Positions 50,243-59,475 are shown, counted from the stretch's first letter. The stretch is 64,000 nucleotides of DNA from Pseudomonas guariconensis (GCF_024127895.1 NZ_JAMYBK010000007.1:124001-188000), one strand, 5' to 3'. Numbers and translations: made by a program. The notes: generated by a model not told the origin, from the letters alone.

Positions 50243-51547
50243 ATGAGCGCAACCCGCAAAGCCTACCGAGCCGCCATCCTGCACAGCATCGACGACCCGG
50301 CCGAGGTGGGCCTCGACGCTTCCCACGAATATTTCGAAGACGGCCTGCTGGTGGTCGACGATGGCCGTATCAGTGCGATCGGCCATGCCAGCGAACTGCT
50401 GCCGACCCTGGAGGCCGGCATCGAGGTAGTGCACCACCGCGATGCCCTGATCACCCCGGGCTTCATCGACACCCACATCCACTTCCCGCAGACCGGCATG
50501 ATCGGCTCCTACGGCGAGCAGTTGCTGGACTGGCTGAACACCTACACCTTCCCCTGCGAGAAGCAGTTCGCCGACAAGGATCACGCCGACAAGGTGGCGA
50601 AGATCTTCCTCAAGGAACTGCTGCGCAACGGCACCACCACCGCCCTGGTGTTCGGCAGCGTACACCCCGAGTCGGTCAATGCCTTGTTCGAGGAAGCCGA
50701 GCGCCTCGACCTGCGCATGATCGCCGGCAAGGTGATGATGGACCGCAATGCCCCCGACTACCTGACCGATACCGCCGAGTCGAGCTATACCCAGAGCAAG
50801 GCGCTGATCGAACGCTGGCACGGCAAGGGCCGCCTGCACTATGCGGTGACCCCGCGCTTCGCCCCGACCAGCACCCCGGAACAGTTGGCTCTGGCGGGCC
50901 AGTTGCTCAAGGAATACCCAGGCCTCTACCTGCACACCCACTTGTCCGAGAACCTCAAGGAGATCGACTGGGTCAAGGCGTTGTTCCCGGAGCAGAAGGG
51001 CTACCTGGACGTCTACGACCACTACCAACTGCTCGGCGAGCGCTCGGTGTTCGCCCATGGCGTGCACCTGTGCGACGAAGAGTGCCAGCGCCTGGCCGAG
51101 ACCGGCTCGGCCGTGGCCTTCTGCCCGACCTCCAACCTGTTCCTCGGCAGCGGCCTGTTCAACCTGCCCCAGGCCGAGCGCTTCAAGGTCAACGTGGGCC
51201 TGGGCACCGACGTCGGCGCTGGCACCAGCTTCTCGTTGCTCAATACCCTGAACGAGGCGTACAAGGTCATGCAGCTGCAAGGCGCGCGCCTGCACCCGTA
51301 CAAGTCCCTGTACCTGGCCACCCTCGGCGGCGCCCGCGCGCTGCGCCTGGACGATCGCATCGGCAGCCTGCGCCCGGGCCTGGATGCCGACTTCGTGGTG
51401 CTCGACTACAAGGCCACGCCGCTGCTGGACTACCGTATCCAGCAGTCCAGCAGCATCGAGGAAACCCTGTTCGTGCTCACCACCCTGGGCGACGACCGCA
51501 CCGTGCGCCAGACCTACGCGGCAGGGCGCTGCGTGCACCAGCGCTAA
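50243..51547 (+). CDS. guaD: Guanine deaminase
   Basis: A 434-residue amidohydrolase converting guanine to xanthine, which then feeds XdhABC. Metal-site motifs are visible: GFIDTHIHFPQ, LHTHLSEN, FAHGVHL and GLGTDVGAGTS. The ATG at 50243, ten bases after xdhC, gives the family N-terminus; the frame stays open further upstream inside xdhC. It is the last gene of the xdh operon. Confidence 0.95.
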   Translation: MSATRKAYRAAILHSIDDPAEVGLDASHEYFEDGLLVVDDGRISAIGHASELLPTLEAGIEVVHHRDALITPGFIDTHIHFPQTGMIGSYGEQLLDWLNTYTFPCEKQFADKDHADKVAKIFLKELLRNGTTTALVFGSVHPESVNALFEEAERLDLRMIAGKVMMDRNAPDYLTDTAESSYTQSKALIERWHGKGRLHYAVTPRFAPTSTPEQLALAGQLLKEYPGLYLHTHLSENLKEIDWVKALFPEQKGYLDVYDHYQLLGERSVFAHGVHLCDEECQRLAETGSAVAFCPTSNLFLGSGLFNLPQAERFKVNVGLGTDVGAGTSFSLLNTLNEAYKVMQLQGARLHPYKSLYLATLGGARALRLDDRIGSLRPGLDADFVVLDYKATPLLDYRIQQSSSIEETLFVLTTLGDDRTVRQTYAAGRCVHQR

Positions 51548-51564
51548 GGGTCGCGTGCCCTTTG

Positions 51565-51583
51565 GGGGCGCTTCGCGCGCCCC
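51565..51583. terminator. Bidirectional hairpin between guaD and aqpZ
   Basis: GGGGCGC-TTCGC-GCGCCCC makes a perfect 7-bp stem between the convergent genes. Confidence 0.65.
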
Positions 51584-51598
51584 ACTGCCGCTAGGCCC

Positions 51599-52303
51599 TC
51601 AACGATCAGGTGCTGGCGCAAGCCCTCGGTACAGGGCCCCACCGATCGCCGCGCCAATCAGCGGCGCCAGCCAGAACAACCACAGCTGCTGCAGCGCCCA
51701 GCCACCGACGAACAGCGCCGGCCCAGTGCTACGCGCCGGGTTCACCGAGGTGTTGGTCACCGGGATGGAGATCAGGTGGATGAGGGTCAGGGCCAGGCCG
51801 ATGGCAATCGGCGCGAAACCCGCCGGCGCCCGCGAGTCGGTGGCCCCCATGATGATCACCAGGAACATCGCGGTCATCACCACCTCGCTGGTGAACCCCG
51901 CCGCCAGCGAGTAGCCACCCGGTGAATGCTCGGCATAGCCGTTGGAGGCAAGCCCCGACGACAGCTCGAAGCCGGCCTTGCCGCTGGCGATGAAATAGAT
52001 CACCGCCGCCGCCAGGATCGCGCCGATCACCTGGGCGACGATGTATGGCAGCAGCTCCTTGGCCGGAAACCGCCCGCCCACCACCAGCCCCAGCGACACC
52101 GCGGGGTTGAGATGACAACCGGAGATATGGCCGATGGCGAAGGCCATGGTCAGGACCGTGAGGCCGAATGCCAAGGCGACGCCGAGCACACCGATGCCGG
52201 TGGGAAAGCTGGCAGCCAGCACGGCACTGCCGCAGCCACCCAGGACCAGCCAGAAGGTGCCGACCAGCTCGGCACCCATGCGCTTACCCAGAGAAATAGT
52301 CAT
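51599..52303 (-). CDS. aqpZ: Aquaporin Z (water channel)
   Basis: A 234-residue inner-membrane channel with six helices and two NPA motifs (66-68 and 188-190). The selectivity-filter residues expected for a water channel are present: Phe55, His176, Thr185 and Arg191, as in E. coli AqpZ, rather than those of a glycerol facilitator. The ATG at 52303 is preferred over a 41-residue extension. It lies inside the purine cluster but no functional tie is evident. Confidence 0.93.
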   Translation of the reverse strand: MTISLGKRMGAELVGTFWLVLGGCGSAVLAASFPTGIGVLGVALAFGLTVLTMAFAIGHISGCHLNPAVSLGLVVGGRFPAKELLPYIVAQVIGAILAAAVIYFIASGKAGFELSSGLASNGYAEHSPGGYSLAAGFTSEVVMTAMFLVIIMGATDSRAPAGFAPIAIGLALTLIHLISIPVTNTSVNPARSTGPALFVGGWALQQLWLFWLAPLIGAAIGGALYRGLAPAPDR

Positions 52304-52447
52304 GGATCCTTCCTCAAGTAGTTGATGCGACACAGGCGCAAGCCCAACTGCTCGATGAAGGTTTGCAGAAGTGAATCTAGCAGAGCCTTGGCCAAGGGCC
52401 AGTAGGTTGGCTATCAGCGGCCCCAATGTGCCAACCCAGGCAAACGA

Positions 52448-53206
52448 TCAACCCTTGGCCGACACCTTGGGCTTTTTCTGCAGCAGGTGCGAGAACACCG
52501 CATGCAGGTCGTCCGAGGCGCTCTCCTCGTCCAGGTTCAGCTTGCTGTCGATATGGTCCATGTGGTGCATCATCAGGCTCACCGCCTGGTCCAGGTCACG
52601 GGCCTCGATGGCGTCGATCAACTGCATGTGCTCGTCGTAGGAGCAGTGCGAGCGGTTGCCGCTCTCGTACTGGGCGATGATCAGCGAGGTCTGCGACACC
52701 AGGCTGCGCTGGAAGCTGATCAGCGGAGCGTTGCCGGCCGCCTCGGCCAGCTTGAGGTGGAATTCGCCAGAGAGGCGAATCCCGGCACCCCGATCGCCAC
52801 GGGAGAAGCTGTCGCGCTCCTCGCGGACCATCTGGCGCAGTTCGTTCAATTGCTCGGCCGTGGCGTGCTGCACCGCCAGTTCGGTGATGGCGCGTTCGAC
52901 CATGCGCCGGGAGAAGAACACCTGGCGCGCCTCCTCCACCGTCGGGCTGGCCACCACCGCGCCCCGGTTGGGCCGCAGCAGCACCACGCTTTCATGGGCC
53001 AGGCGCGACAAGGCGCGGCGGATGATGGTGCGGCTGACGCCGAAGATCTCGCCCAGCGCTTCCTCGCTCAACTTGGTGCCCGGCGCCAGACGCTGCTCGA
53101 GGATGGCATCGAAAACATGGGCGTAGACGATGTCGTCCTGGGTACCGCTGCGGCCGGCCTTGCCGTTGCGCACAGGTTTCTTCAGAGGTTGCAGCTGTTC
53201 GTTCAT
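52448..53206 (-). CDS. GntR-family regulator (FadR type) of purine genes
   Basis: A 252-residue regulator with an N-terminal winged helix (EALGEIFGVSRTIIRRALSRL) and an FCD domain with the usual metal-site spacing (a Glu-Phe-His motif and late His residues in MHHMDHID). It is divergent from the purine permease gene, and TTGTAyACAA-type palindromes in the shared gap and near uraH-puuE suggest it controls urate or allantoin genes. The ligand is unknown. ATG 53206 is preferred over GTG 53212. Confidence 0.85.
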   Translation of the reverse strand: MNEQLQPLKKPVRNGKAGRSGTQDDIVYAHVFDAILEQRLAPGTKLSEEALGEIFGVSRTIIRRALSRLAHESVVLLRPNRGAVVASPTVEEARQVFFSRRMVERAITELAVQHATAEQLNELRQMVREERDSFSRGDRGAGIRLSGEFHLKLAEAAGNAPLISFQRSLVSQTSLIIAQYESGNRSHCSYDEHMQLIDAIEARDLDQAVSLMMHHMDHIDSKLNLDEESASDDLHAVFSHLLQKKPKVSAKG

Positions 53207-53313
53207 GGGCACTCGAGCACGGGGATCCGCCAGTCGGACCTTGACTGTAATACCTGTCAGAGGGTGGCTGGCAAGTCCTGGAAAGAAAAATAAGGGATCA
53301 AGGTATCGGCCTA

Positions 53314-53323
53314 TTGTACACAG
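53314..53323. promoter_or_regulatory. TTGTAyACAA-type operator
   Basis: TTGTACACAG matches the palindrome TTGTAyACAA at nine of ten positions. It lies 108 bases before the GntR gene at 53206 and may be its autoregulatory site. Confidence 0.55.
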
Positions 53324-53411
53324 GCATATCGATTTCTGCAGGTGGCCTTTGCCTATATAGCCACTGTGCGCCAGATCGTGCGAACAAAAGATAAAACATT
53401 ATTTGCATTAT

Positions 53412-53461
53412 TTGTACACAAAAGCATAATCCACCGAGCGACTTCTTGACCCGAGAGTCAA
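53412..53461. promoter_or_regulatory. Two operator types before the purine permease
   Basis: TTGTACACAA (53412-53421) is the same palindrome as before puuE and uraH. TTGACC-CGAG-AGTCAA (53446-53461) is the same type as before xdhA. The permease promoter may thus be bound by both GntR regulators. The rest of the 357-base gap (53207-53563) shows no gene. Confidence 0.7.
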
Positions 53462-53563
53462 CAAACCGGTCAGACGTCTGCCAATCCCCCTCGCGGAGCC
53501 GCCAAGTGCACGACGCAGGACCAAGGCTCCAGAACAACAAGAAAGACTTGAGGAGTACTCGCT

Positions 53564-54913
53564 GTGGAAAGCCGCAAATCCGACGCCCCTACGCTGGATC
53601 TCGCCCCACCGCTCGAAACGAGCTGGCTGGAGCGGATTTTCAAACTCAAGCAACATGGCAGCACCGTCAGGACCGAGCTGATCGCCGGGGTGACCACCTT
53701 CATCACCATGGCCTACATCATCTTCGTCAACCCCAACATCATGGCCGACGCCGGCATCGACCACGGTGCGGCATTCGTCGCCACCTGCATCTCCGCCGCC
53801 CTCGGTTGCCTGCTGATGGGCCTGTACGCCAACTGGCCGGTGGGCCTGGCACCGGGCATGGGGCTCAACGCCTTCTTCACCTATACCGTGGTCGCCACCA
53901 TGGGCTACACCTGGGAGGCGGCGCTGGGTGCGGTATTCGTCTCCGGCGTGCTGTTCATGTTCCTGACCTTGTCGAGGGTGCGCGAGTGGCTGCTCAACAG
54001 CATCCCGGTGAGCCTGCGGCATGCGATGGGGGCCGGCGTCGGATTGTTTCTCGGACTGATCGGCCTCAAGACCGCGGGTATCATCGTCGACAGCCCGGCC
54101 ACCCTGATCAAGCTCGGCTCGCTGCATGAGCCAGGCCCACTGCTGGCGGCGCTGTGCTTCCTGTCGATCGCCATCCTCAGCTACAAGCGCGTGTTCGGCG
54201 CGATCCTGATCAGCATCATCGGTGTCACCCTGGCCGGTTGGGGTCTGGGGCTGGTGAAGTTTGGCGGGGTCATGTCGATGCCGCCGAGCCTGGCGCCGAC
54301 CTGGATGGCGATGGACGTGGCTGGCGTGTTCAACGTCAGCATGATCAGCGTGGTGCTGGCATTCCTGTTCGTGCACATGTTCGATACCGCCGGCACCCTG
54401 ATGGGCGTGGCGCAACGGGCAAACCTGGTGGCGCCGGACGGGCGTATCGAGAACCTGTCGCGGGCGTTGAAGGCAGACAGTTCCTCGAGCGTGTTCGGTG
54501 CCGTGGTAGGCGTACCGCCAGTGACCAGCTACGTCGAGAGTGCTGCGGGCGTCGCCGCCGGTGGTCGCACCGGCCTGACCGCCGTGGTGGTCGGCCTGCT
54601 GTTCGTCGCCGCCATGTTCTTCGCCCCGCTGGCCGGCATGATCCCGGCCTATGCCACCGCCGGTGCGCTGATCTACGTGGCCATGCTGATGATGGGCAGC
54701 ATGGCGCACATCCACTGGGACGAAGCCACCGACAGCATTCCGGCGATCGTCACGGTAATCATGATGCCGCTGACCTTCTCGGTGGCCGACGGCATCGCCC
54801 TGGGCTTCATCAGCTACGTGGCGCTCAAGGCGGGGACCGGCAAGTACAAGGAAATCTCGGCCAGCCTGTGGGTGCTGTGCGCGATCTTCATTGCCAAGTT
54901 CGTGTTTCTTTGA
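53564..54913 (+). CDS. Purine permease (AzgA/PbuG-like NCS2 family)
   Basis: A 449-residue inner-membrane transporter with about 12 membrane segments, of the hypoxanthine/guanine/adenine permease group (COG2252). Typical stretches are TTFITMAYIIFVNPNIM, APGMGLNAFFTYTVV and FVHMFDTAGTLMGVA. The substrate, probably a purine base, is inferred from family and context. The GTG start at 53564 has a GAGGAG site. Both types of palindromic operator lie upstream. Confidence 0.88.
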   Translation: MESRKSDAPTLDLAPPLETSWLERIFKLKQHGSTVRTELIAGVTTFITMAYIIFVNPNIMADAGIDHGAAFVATCISAALGCLLMGLYANWPVGLAPGMGLNAFFTYTVVATMGYTWEAALGAVFVSGVLFMFLTLSRVREWLLNSIPVSLRHAMGAGVGLFLGLIGLKTAGIIVDSPATLIKLGSLHEPGPLLAALCFLSIAILSYKRVFGAILISIIGVTLAGWGLGLVKFGGVMSMPPSLAPTWMAMDVAGVFNVSMISVVLAFLFVHMFDTAGTLMGVAQRANLVAPDGRIENLSRALKADSSSSVFGAVVGVPPVTSYVESAAGVAAGGRTGLTAVVVGLLFVAAMFFAPLAGMIPAYATAGALIYVAMLMMGSMAHIHWDEATDSIPAIVTVIMMPLTFSVADGIALGFISYVALKAGTGKYKEISASLWVLCAIFIAKFVFL

Positions 54914-54957
54914 TTGCCAGGGGGGCATTCGCTTACCCCTTTCCATCTGAAGTCACT

Positions 54958-54978
54958 TGGGGCTGCTTTGCAGCCCCA
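54958..54978 (+). terminator. Hairpin after the purine permease
   Basis: TGGGGCTGC-TTT-GCAGCCCCA is a 9-bp stem 44 bases after the stop codon, followed by a short T-rich stretch. It resembles the hairpin at 13377. The remaining 280 bases up to uraH contain the uraH terminator and no recognisable gene. Confidence 0.65.
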
Positions 54979-55200
54979 GCATTCTTTGACCTATCCGCGG
55001 ACAAGCTGCTCCCAGAAACCCTGCCAGCCGAACTGTTCATTGTGCGACAGTGCAGCCCTGGGGACTGAACAGGCTTGCAAGTCGATCGCAGGCGAGGTGG
55101 TTTGCAGGCTTATCAGCGCGCCGAATCGCCGCGAAGGCCAACCCTGGCAACACACGTGGAATGCCCCGTCGAACAGGCTGCAAGCCCCAAACTCCAGACG

Positions 55201-55230
55201 AAAAAAAGCCCGCCAGTGTGAGAGCGGGCC
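55201..55230 (-). terminator. Intrinsic terminator of uraH
   Basis: On the minus strand GCCCGC and GCGGGC form a 6-bp stem directly followed by seven Ts, 32 bases after the uraH stop codon. Confidence 0.85.
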
Positions 55231-55261
55231 AAGGACCTACGAAGATTCTTCTAGCGACCAA

Positions 55262-55615
55262 CTAGCTTCCACGATAGGTCGAGTAACTGTAAGGCGAGAT
55301 CAACAGCGGTACATGGTAGTGCTCCTGCTGCTCGTCGATGCCAAAGCGCAGCACCACGACATCCAGGAAGGCCGGCTCCGGCAGCTTCACACCGCGAGCA
55401 CGGTAGTAATCGCCAGCGCTGAACTGCAGCTGGTACACGCCGGTACGGTAGTCGTCACCCTGCAACAGCGGCGCGTCGACGCGGCCATCGCTGTTGGTCA
55501 GGGCAGTGTTCACCAGCTCCAGTTGCTGGCCTTCGACACGGTACAGCTCGACCTTGATCGAGCTGCCCGGGCAGCCGTGAGCGGCATCCAGTACGTGTGT
55601 GGTCAAACGTCCCAT
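55262..55615 (-). CDS. uraH: 5-hydroxyisourate hydrolase (transthyretin-like)
   Basis: A 117-residue enzyme hydrolysing 5-hydroxyisourate, the product of urate oxidation, to OHCU. The family marks are present: His7 in the N-terminal TTHVLD, the central GRVDAPL, and the C-terminal YRGS. It is divergent from puuE and shares with it a gap with two TTGTAyACAA-type palindromes. Confidence 0.95.
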   Translation of the reverse strand: MGRLTTHVLDAAHGCPGSSIKVELYRVEGQQLELVNTALTNSDGRVDAPLLQGDDYRTGVYQLQFSAGDYYRARGVKLPEPAFLDVVVLRFGIDEQQEHYHVPLLISPYSYSTYRGS

Positions 55616-55722
55616 TTGCTTGTCGCCTCTTGTTCAATCTGTGGGCAAAAAATACACGGCTAGCACCACGCCCGGAGGCCTGTGGTGTGCGGGAGTAACG
55701 CCATTAAGACATTTTCTCGATA

Positions 55723-55736
55723 AATTGTACACAATT
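55723..55736. promoter_or_regulatory. Palindromic operator before uraH
   Basis: AATTGT-AC-ACAATT has perfect 6-base arms and contains TTGTACACAA, the motif found before the purine permease. It lies 108 bases upstream of the uraH ATG. Confidence 0.65.
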
Positions 55737-55919
55737 TTCTATCACCCTCCTCCAGTGCGCACCTTCCCTCCCCATAATAGAGCCCATCAGTCGCAAAGAC
55801 AGGCTCCGTGCCGACGTCGGCGTCATTAGCTGACCGATCAGGCAGGTTTCTTGCAACGTATTTCCAACCGACAAATGGGAAGAAATGCGGAAAAACGGGC
55901 TTACAAAAGGATTCAGAAG

Positions 55920-55929
55920 TTGTATACAA
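55920..55929. promoter_or_regulatory. Palindromic operator before puuE
   Basis: TTGTATACAA is a perfect 10-base palindrome, 78 bases before the puuE GTG. The rest of the 391-base gap (55616-56006) contains no gene. Confidence 0.65.
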
Positions 55930-56006
55930 TCACCTCATCCGGTGAGTGCGACATCCCGACGCGGCCCGCCCACCACCCGCACTAACGTACAAGAAGGAAG
56001 ACTGCA

Positions 56007-56933
56007 GTGAGCGCTGACTATCCTCGCGACCTGATCGGTTACGGCAACACTCCACCTCACCCGCGCTGGCCGGGGAATGCCCGCATCGCCCTGTCTTTCG
56101 TGCTCAACTATGAAGAAGGCGGCGAGCGCAACATCCTGCACGGCGACAAGGAATCCGAAGCCTTCCTTTCCGAGATGGTCGCCGCCCAGCCCCTGCAGGG
56201 CCAGCGCAACATGTGCATGGAGTCGCTCTACGAGTATGGCAGCCGTGCCGGCGTATGGCGCCTGCTCAAGCTGTTCAAGGACAGCGGCGTCCCGCTCACC
56301 GTCTTCGCCGTGGCCATGGCCGCCCAGCGCCACCCCGACGTGATCCGCGCCATGGTCGAGGCCGGCCACGAGATCTGCAGCCACGGCTACCGCTGGATCG
56401 ACTACCAGAACATGGACGAGGCCCAGGAGCGCGAGCACATGCTCGAAGCCATCCGCATCCTCACCGAACTGACCGGCGAGCGCCCGCTGGGCTGGTACAC
56501 CGGCCGCACCGGCCCGAACACCCGTCGCCTGGTGATGGAGGAAGGCGGTTTTCTCTATGACAGCGACACCTACGACGACGACCTGCCCTACTGGGAGCCG
56601 AACAACCCGACCGGCAAGCCGCACCTGGTGATCCCCTACACCCTGGACACCAACGACATGCGTTTCACCCAGGTCCAGGGCTTCAACTGCGGCGAGCAGT
56701 TCTTCCAGTACCTCAAGGACGCCTTCGACGTGCTCTATGAAGAAGGCGCCGAGGCACCGAAGATGCTGTCGATCGGCCTGCATTGCCGCCTGGTCGGCCG
56801 CCCGGCACGCCTGGCCGCGCTCAAGCGCTTCATCGACTACGCCAAGAGCCACGACCAAGTCTGGTTCGCCCGTCGCGTGGACATCGCCCGCCACTGGCAC
56901 GCCACCCACCCGTACAAGAAAGAGAACGCCTGA
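56007..56933 (+). CDS. puuE: Allantoinase PuuE
   Basis: A 308-residue allantoinase of the polysaccharide-deacetylase-like fold, converting allantoin to allantoate; it is unrelated to the amidohydrolase-type allantoinases. Typical segments are YGSRAGVWRLLKLF and CSHGYRWIDY with the metal-region His. The GTG start has a GAAGGA ribosome site. It starts the operon puuE-uraD-allA-puuD. Confidence 0.94.
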   Translation: MSADYPRDLIGYGNTPPHPRWPGNARIALSFVLNYEEGGERNILHGDKESEAFLSEMVAAQPLQGQRNMCMESLYEYGSRAGVWRLLKLFKDSGVPLTVFAVAMAAQRHPDVIRAMVEAGHEICSHGYRWIDYQNMDEAQEREHMLEAIRILTELTGERPLGWYTGRTGPNTRRLVMEEGGFLYDSDTYDDDLPYWEPNNPTGKPHLVIPYTLDTNDMRFTQVQGFNCGEQFFQYLKDAFDVLYEEGAEAPKMLSIGLHCRLVGRPARLAALKRFIDYAKSHDQVWFARRVDIARHWHATHPYKKENA

Positions 56934-57448
56934 TGACCGCCTTCAAGACCCTCAAGCCATCGACCCTGGAGCGTGACGCCTTCGTCAAGGCCTTCGCCGA
57001 CATCTACGAGCACTCGCCGTGGGTCGCCGAAAAAGCCTACGATCTCGGCCAACTGGGCGAGCTGGACGAGATCGAGGCGCTGCACCAGCGCATGAGCGAC
57101 ATCCTGCTCAGTGCCAGCCACGACGAGCAACTGGCGCTGATCAATGCGCACCCGGACCTGGCAGGTAAAGCGGCCATCCAGGGCGAACTGACCGAATCGA
57201 GCACCAACGAACAGGCTGGCGCCGGCATCCACCAGTGCACGCCCGAGGAATTCGCCCGCTTCACCGAACTCAACGATGCCTACAAGGCCAAGTTCAAGTT
57301 CCCGTTCATCATGGCGGTCAAGGGCAGCAACCGGCACCAGATCCTCGCCGCCTTCGAGAAGCGTATCCACAACGACGTCGATACCGAGTTCAAGGAAGCG
57401 CTGGCGCAGATCAACCTGATCGCCCTGTTCCGCCTGCTGCAACTTTAA
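56933..57448 (+). CDS. uraD: OHCU decarboxylase
   Basis: A 171-residue enzyme that decarboxylates OHCU to (S)-allantoin. The catalytic His73 is in NAHPDLAGKA and the C-terminal part has FKFPFIMAVKG. Its ATG shares a base with the puuE stop (TGATG). Confidence 0.94.
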   Translation: MTAFKTLKPSTLERDAFVKAFADIYEHSPWVAEKAYDLGQLGELDEIEALHQRMSDILLSASHDEQLALINAHPDLAGKAAIQGELTESSTNEQAGAGIHQCTPEEFARFTELNDAYKAKFKFPFIMAVKGSNRHQILAAFEKRIHNDVDTEFKEALAQINLIALFRLLQL

Positions 57449-57541
57449 GAGACGGTGCCCGGCCCGCCCCGAGCGCGCGACGCGATCGCCCCGGGGCCGG
57501 CCTCTGACCCTGAATAGAACACAGAACAAAGAGATAACCGC

Positions 57542-58045
57542 ATGCGCACACTAGTGATCGAGCCCCTGACCAAAGAAGCCTTCGCCCCCTTCGGTGACGT
57601 GATCGAAACCGACGGCAGCGACCACTTCATGATCAACAACGGTTCGACCATGCGCTTCCACAAGCTCGCCACGGTCGAGACCGCCGAGCCCGAGGACAAG
57701 GCGATCATCAGCATCTTCCGCGCCGACGCCCTGGAGATGCCTTTGACCGTGCGCATGCTGGAACGCCATCCGCTGGGCAGCCAGGCTTTCATCCCGCTGC
57801 TCGGCAACCCCTTTCTGATCGTGGTCGCGCCCGTTGGCGATGCACCTGTATCAGGCTTGGTCCGAGCCTTCCGCAGTAATGGCAGGCAGGGCGTTAATTA
57901 CCATCGCGGCGTCTGGCACCACCCGGTGCTGACGATCGAAAAGCGGGATGACTTCCTGGTGGTTGATCGCAGTGGTTCTGGCAACAACTGCGACGAGCAT
58001 TACTTCACCGAGGAACAGATGCTGATCCTCAATCCCCACCAATAA
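57542..58045 (+). CDS. allA: Ureidoglycolate lyase
   Basis: A 167-residue cupin-fold enzyme of the AllA family, splitting ureidoglycolate to glyoxylate and urea. The N-terminus EPLTKEAFAPFGDVIE and the later GVNYHRGVWHHPVL, with its metal-binding His residues, are characteristic. A 93-base gap separates it from uraD, where other Pseudomonas carry the allantoicase gene. Confidence 0.93.
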   Translation: MRTLVIEPLTKEAFAPFGDVIETDGSDHFMINNGSTMRFHKLATVETAEPEDKAIISIFRADALEMPLTVRMLERHPLGSQAFIPLLGNPFLIVVAPVGDAPVSGLVRAFRSNGRQGVNYHRGVWHHPVLTIEKRDDFLVVDRSGSGNNCDEHYFTEEQMLILNPHQ

Positions 58046-58090
58046 GAAAAGGTCGGTCATCGCGTCGGTGACCGGCATGAGGTACATACT

Positions 58091-59407
58091 GTGGAAGCAC
58101 ACCTTCACGAATGGCTGAACCTGAGCATTCGCTGGGTTCACATGATCACCGGTATCGCCTGGATCGGTGCGTCGTTCTACTTCGTCTGGTTGGAGAACAA
58201 CCTCAACCGCAGCAGCCCGCGCGAAGGGCTGTCGGGTGACCTCTGGGCCATCCACGGCGGCGGTATCTACCACCTGGAGAAGTACAAGCTCGCCCCGCCG
58301 AAGATGCCGGAGAACCTGCACTGGTTCAAATGGGAAGCCTACTTCACCTGGCTGTCCGGTATCGCCCTGCTGTGCGTGGTGTTCTACTGGAACCCGACCC
58401 TCTACCTGCTGGCACCCGGCAGCACCCTGAGCGGTGCCGAGGGCGTGGCCATCGGTATCGGCTCGCTGATCGCCGGCTGGTTCATCTACGACTTCCTCTG
58501 CGACTCGCCCCTGGGCAAGCGCCCCGCCCTGCTCGGCGGCGTGCTGTTCGTGCTGATCATCGCCGCCTGCTGGGGCTTCAGCCTGGTGTTCAGCGGCCGC
58601 GGTGCCTACCTGCACACCGGCGCGATCATCGGCACCATCATGGTCGGCAACGTGTTCCGCATCATCATGCCGGCCCAGCGCCAGCTGGTGGCGGCGATCG
58701 AGAAGAACGAAACCCCTGACCCGGTACTGCCGGCCAAGGGCCTGTTGCGTTCGCGCCACAACAACTACTTCACCCTGCCGGTGCTGTTCATCATGATCAG
58801 CAACCACTTCCCGAGCACTTACGGCAGCCAGTACAACTGGTTGATCCTGGCCGGGATCGCAGTGGCCGCGGTACTGATCCGTCACTACTTCAACACCCGC
58901 CACGACAGCAACAAGTACGCCTGGACCCTGCCCGTCGGCGCCCTGGCGATGATCTGCCTGGCCTATGTGACCGGTCCCAAGCCGATGTCGGTAGCCCCTG
59001 AGCAGGCCGCGATCGAGTACCAGCCGCTGCCAGCCACTGCCGTCGGTGGCAAGACCGCCGCCGAGCGGCGCGCCGAGGAAGCCGCCAAGGCCGCCGAGGC
59101 TCCAGCCGCTGCAGCCGAGGCCCCGGCCACCGCACAGGTCGCCCCGGGTGGTTTCGAGAAGATCCACACCGTCATCCAGGAACGCTGCACCGTGTGCCAC
59201 TCGGCCAAGCCGACCAGCCCGCTGTTCAGCACCGCCCCTGGCGGCGTGGTGTTCGACACCCCGCAGCAGATCCAGGCCCAGGCCGCGCGCATCCAAGCGC
59301 AGGCTGTCGCCAGCCAGATCATGCCGCTGGGCAACATCACCCAGATGACCCAGGAAGAACGCAACCTGGTCGGTGCCTGGATCGCCAAAGGCGCTCCGGT
59401 CAACTGA
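58091..59407 (+). CDS. puuD: Membrane urate oxidase PuuD with cytochrome c domain
   Basis: A 438-residue protein with about eight membrane helices (start LSIRWVHMITGIAWIGASF) and a C-terminal cytochrome c domain with CTVCH at residues 366-370. PuuD proteins oxidise urate to 5-hydroxyisourate and pass electrons to the respiratory chain instead of making hydrogen peroxide. An Ala/Pro/Glu-rich linker joins the two parts. It starts at GTG, 45 bases after allA. Confidence 0.93.
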   Translation: MEAHLHEWLNLSIRWVHMITGIAWIGASFYFVWLENNLNRSSPREGLSGDLWAIHGGGIYHLEKYKLAPPKMPENLHWFKWEAYFTWLSGIALLCVVFYWNPTLYLLAPGSTLSGAEGVAIGIGSLIAGWFIYDFLCDSPLGKRPALLGGVLFVLIIAACWGFSLVFSGRGAYLHTGAIIGTIMVGNVFRIIMPAQRQLVAAIEKNETPDPVLPAKGLLRSRHNNYFTLPVLFIMISNHFPSTYGSQYNWLILAGIAVAAVLIRHYFNTRHDSNKYAWTLPVGALAMICLAYVTGPKPMSVAPEQAAIEYQPLPATAVGGKTAAERRAEEAAKAAEAPAAAAEAPATAQVAPGGFEKIHTVIQERCTVCHSAKPTSPLFSTAPGGVVFDTPQQIQAQAARIQAQAVASQIMPLGNITQMTQEERNLVGAWIAKGAPVN

Positions 59408-59475
59408 CCCAGGCAACAGCTGCGAGCCACAAGCTCCACGCTGCACGTAGTACGTAACAAGCAAGCATCGAGCGT

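Noticed and set aside
55050..55265. Small plus-strand frame of 71 codons between the permease and uraH
   Set aside because: It covers the uraH terminator and uraH end, and has no similarity or ribosome site.
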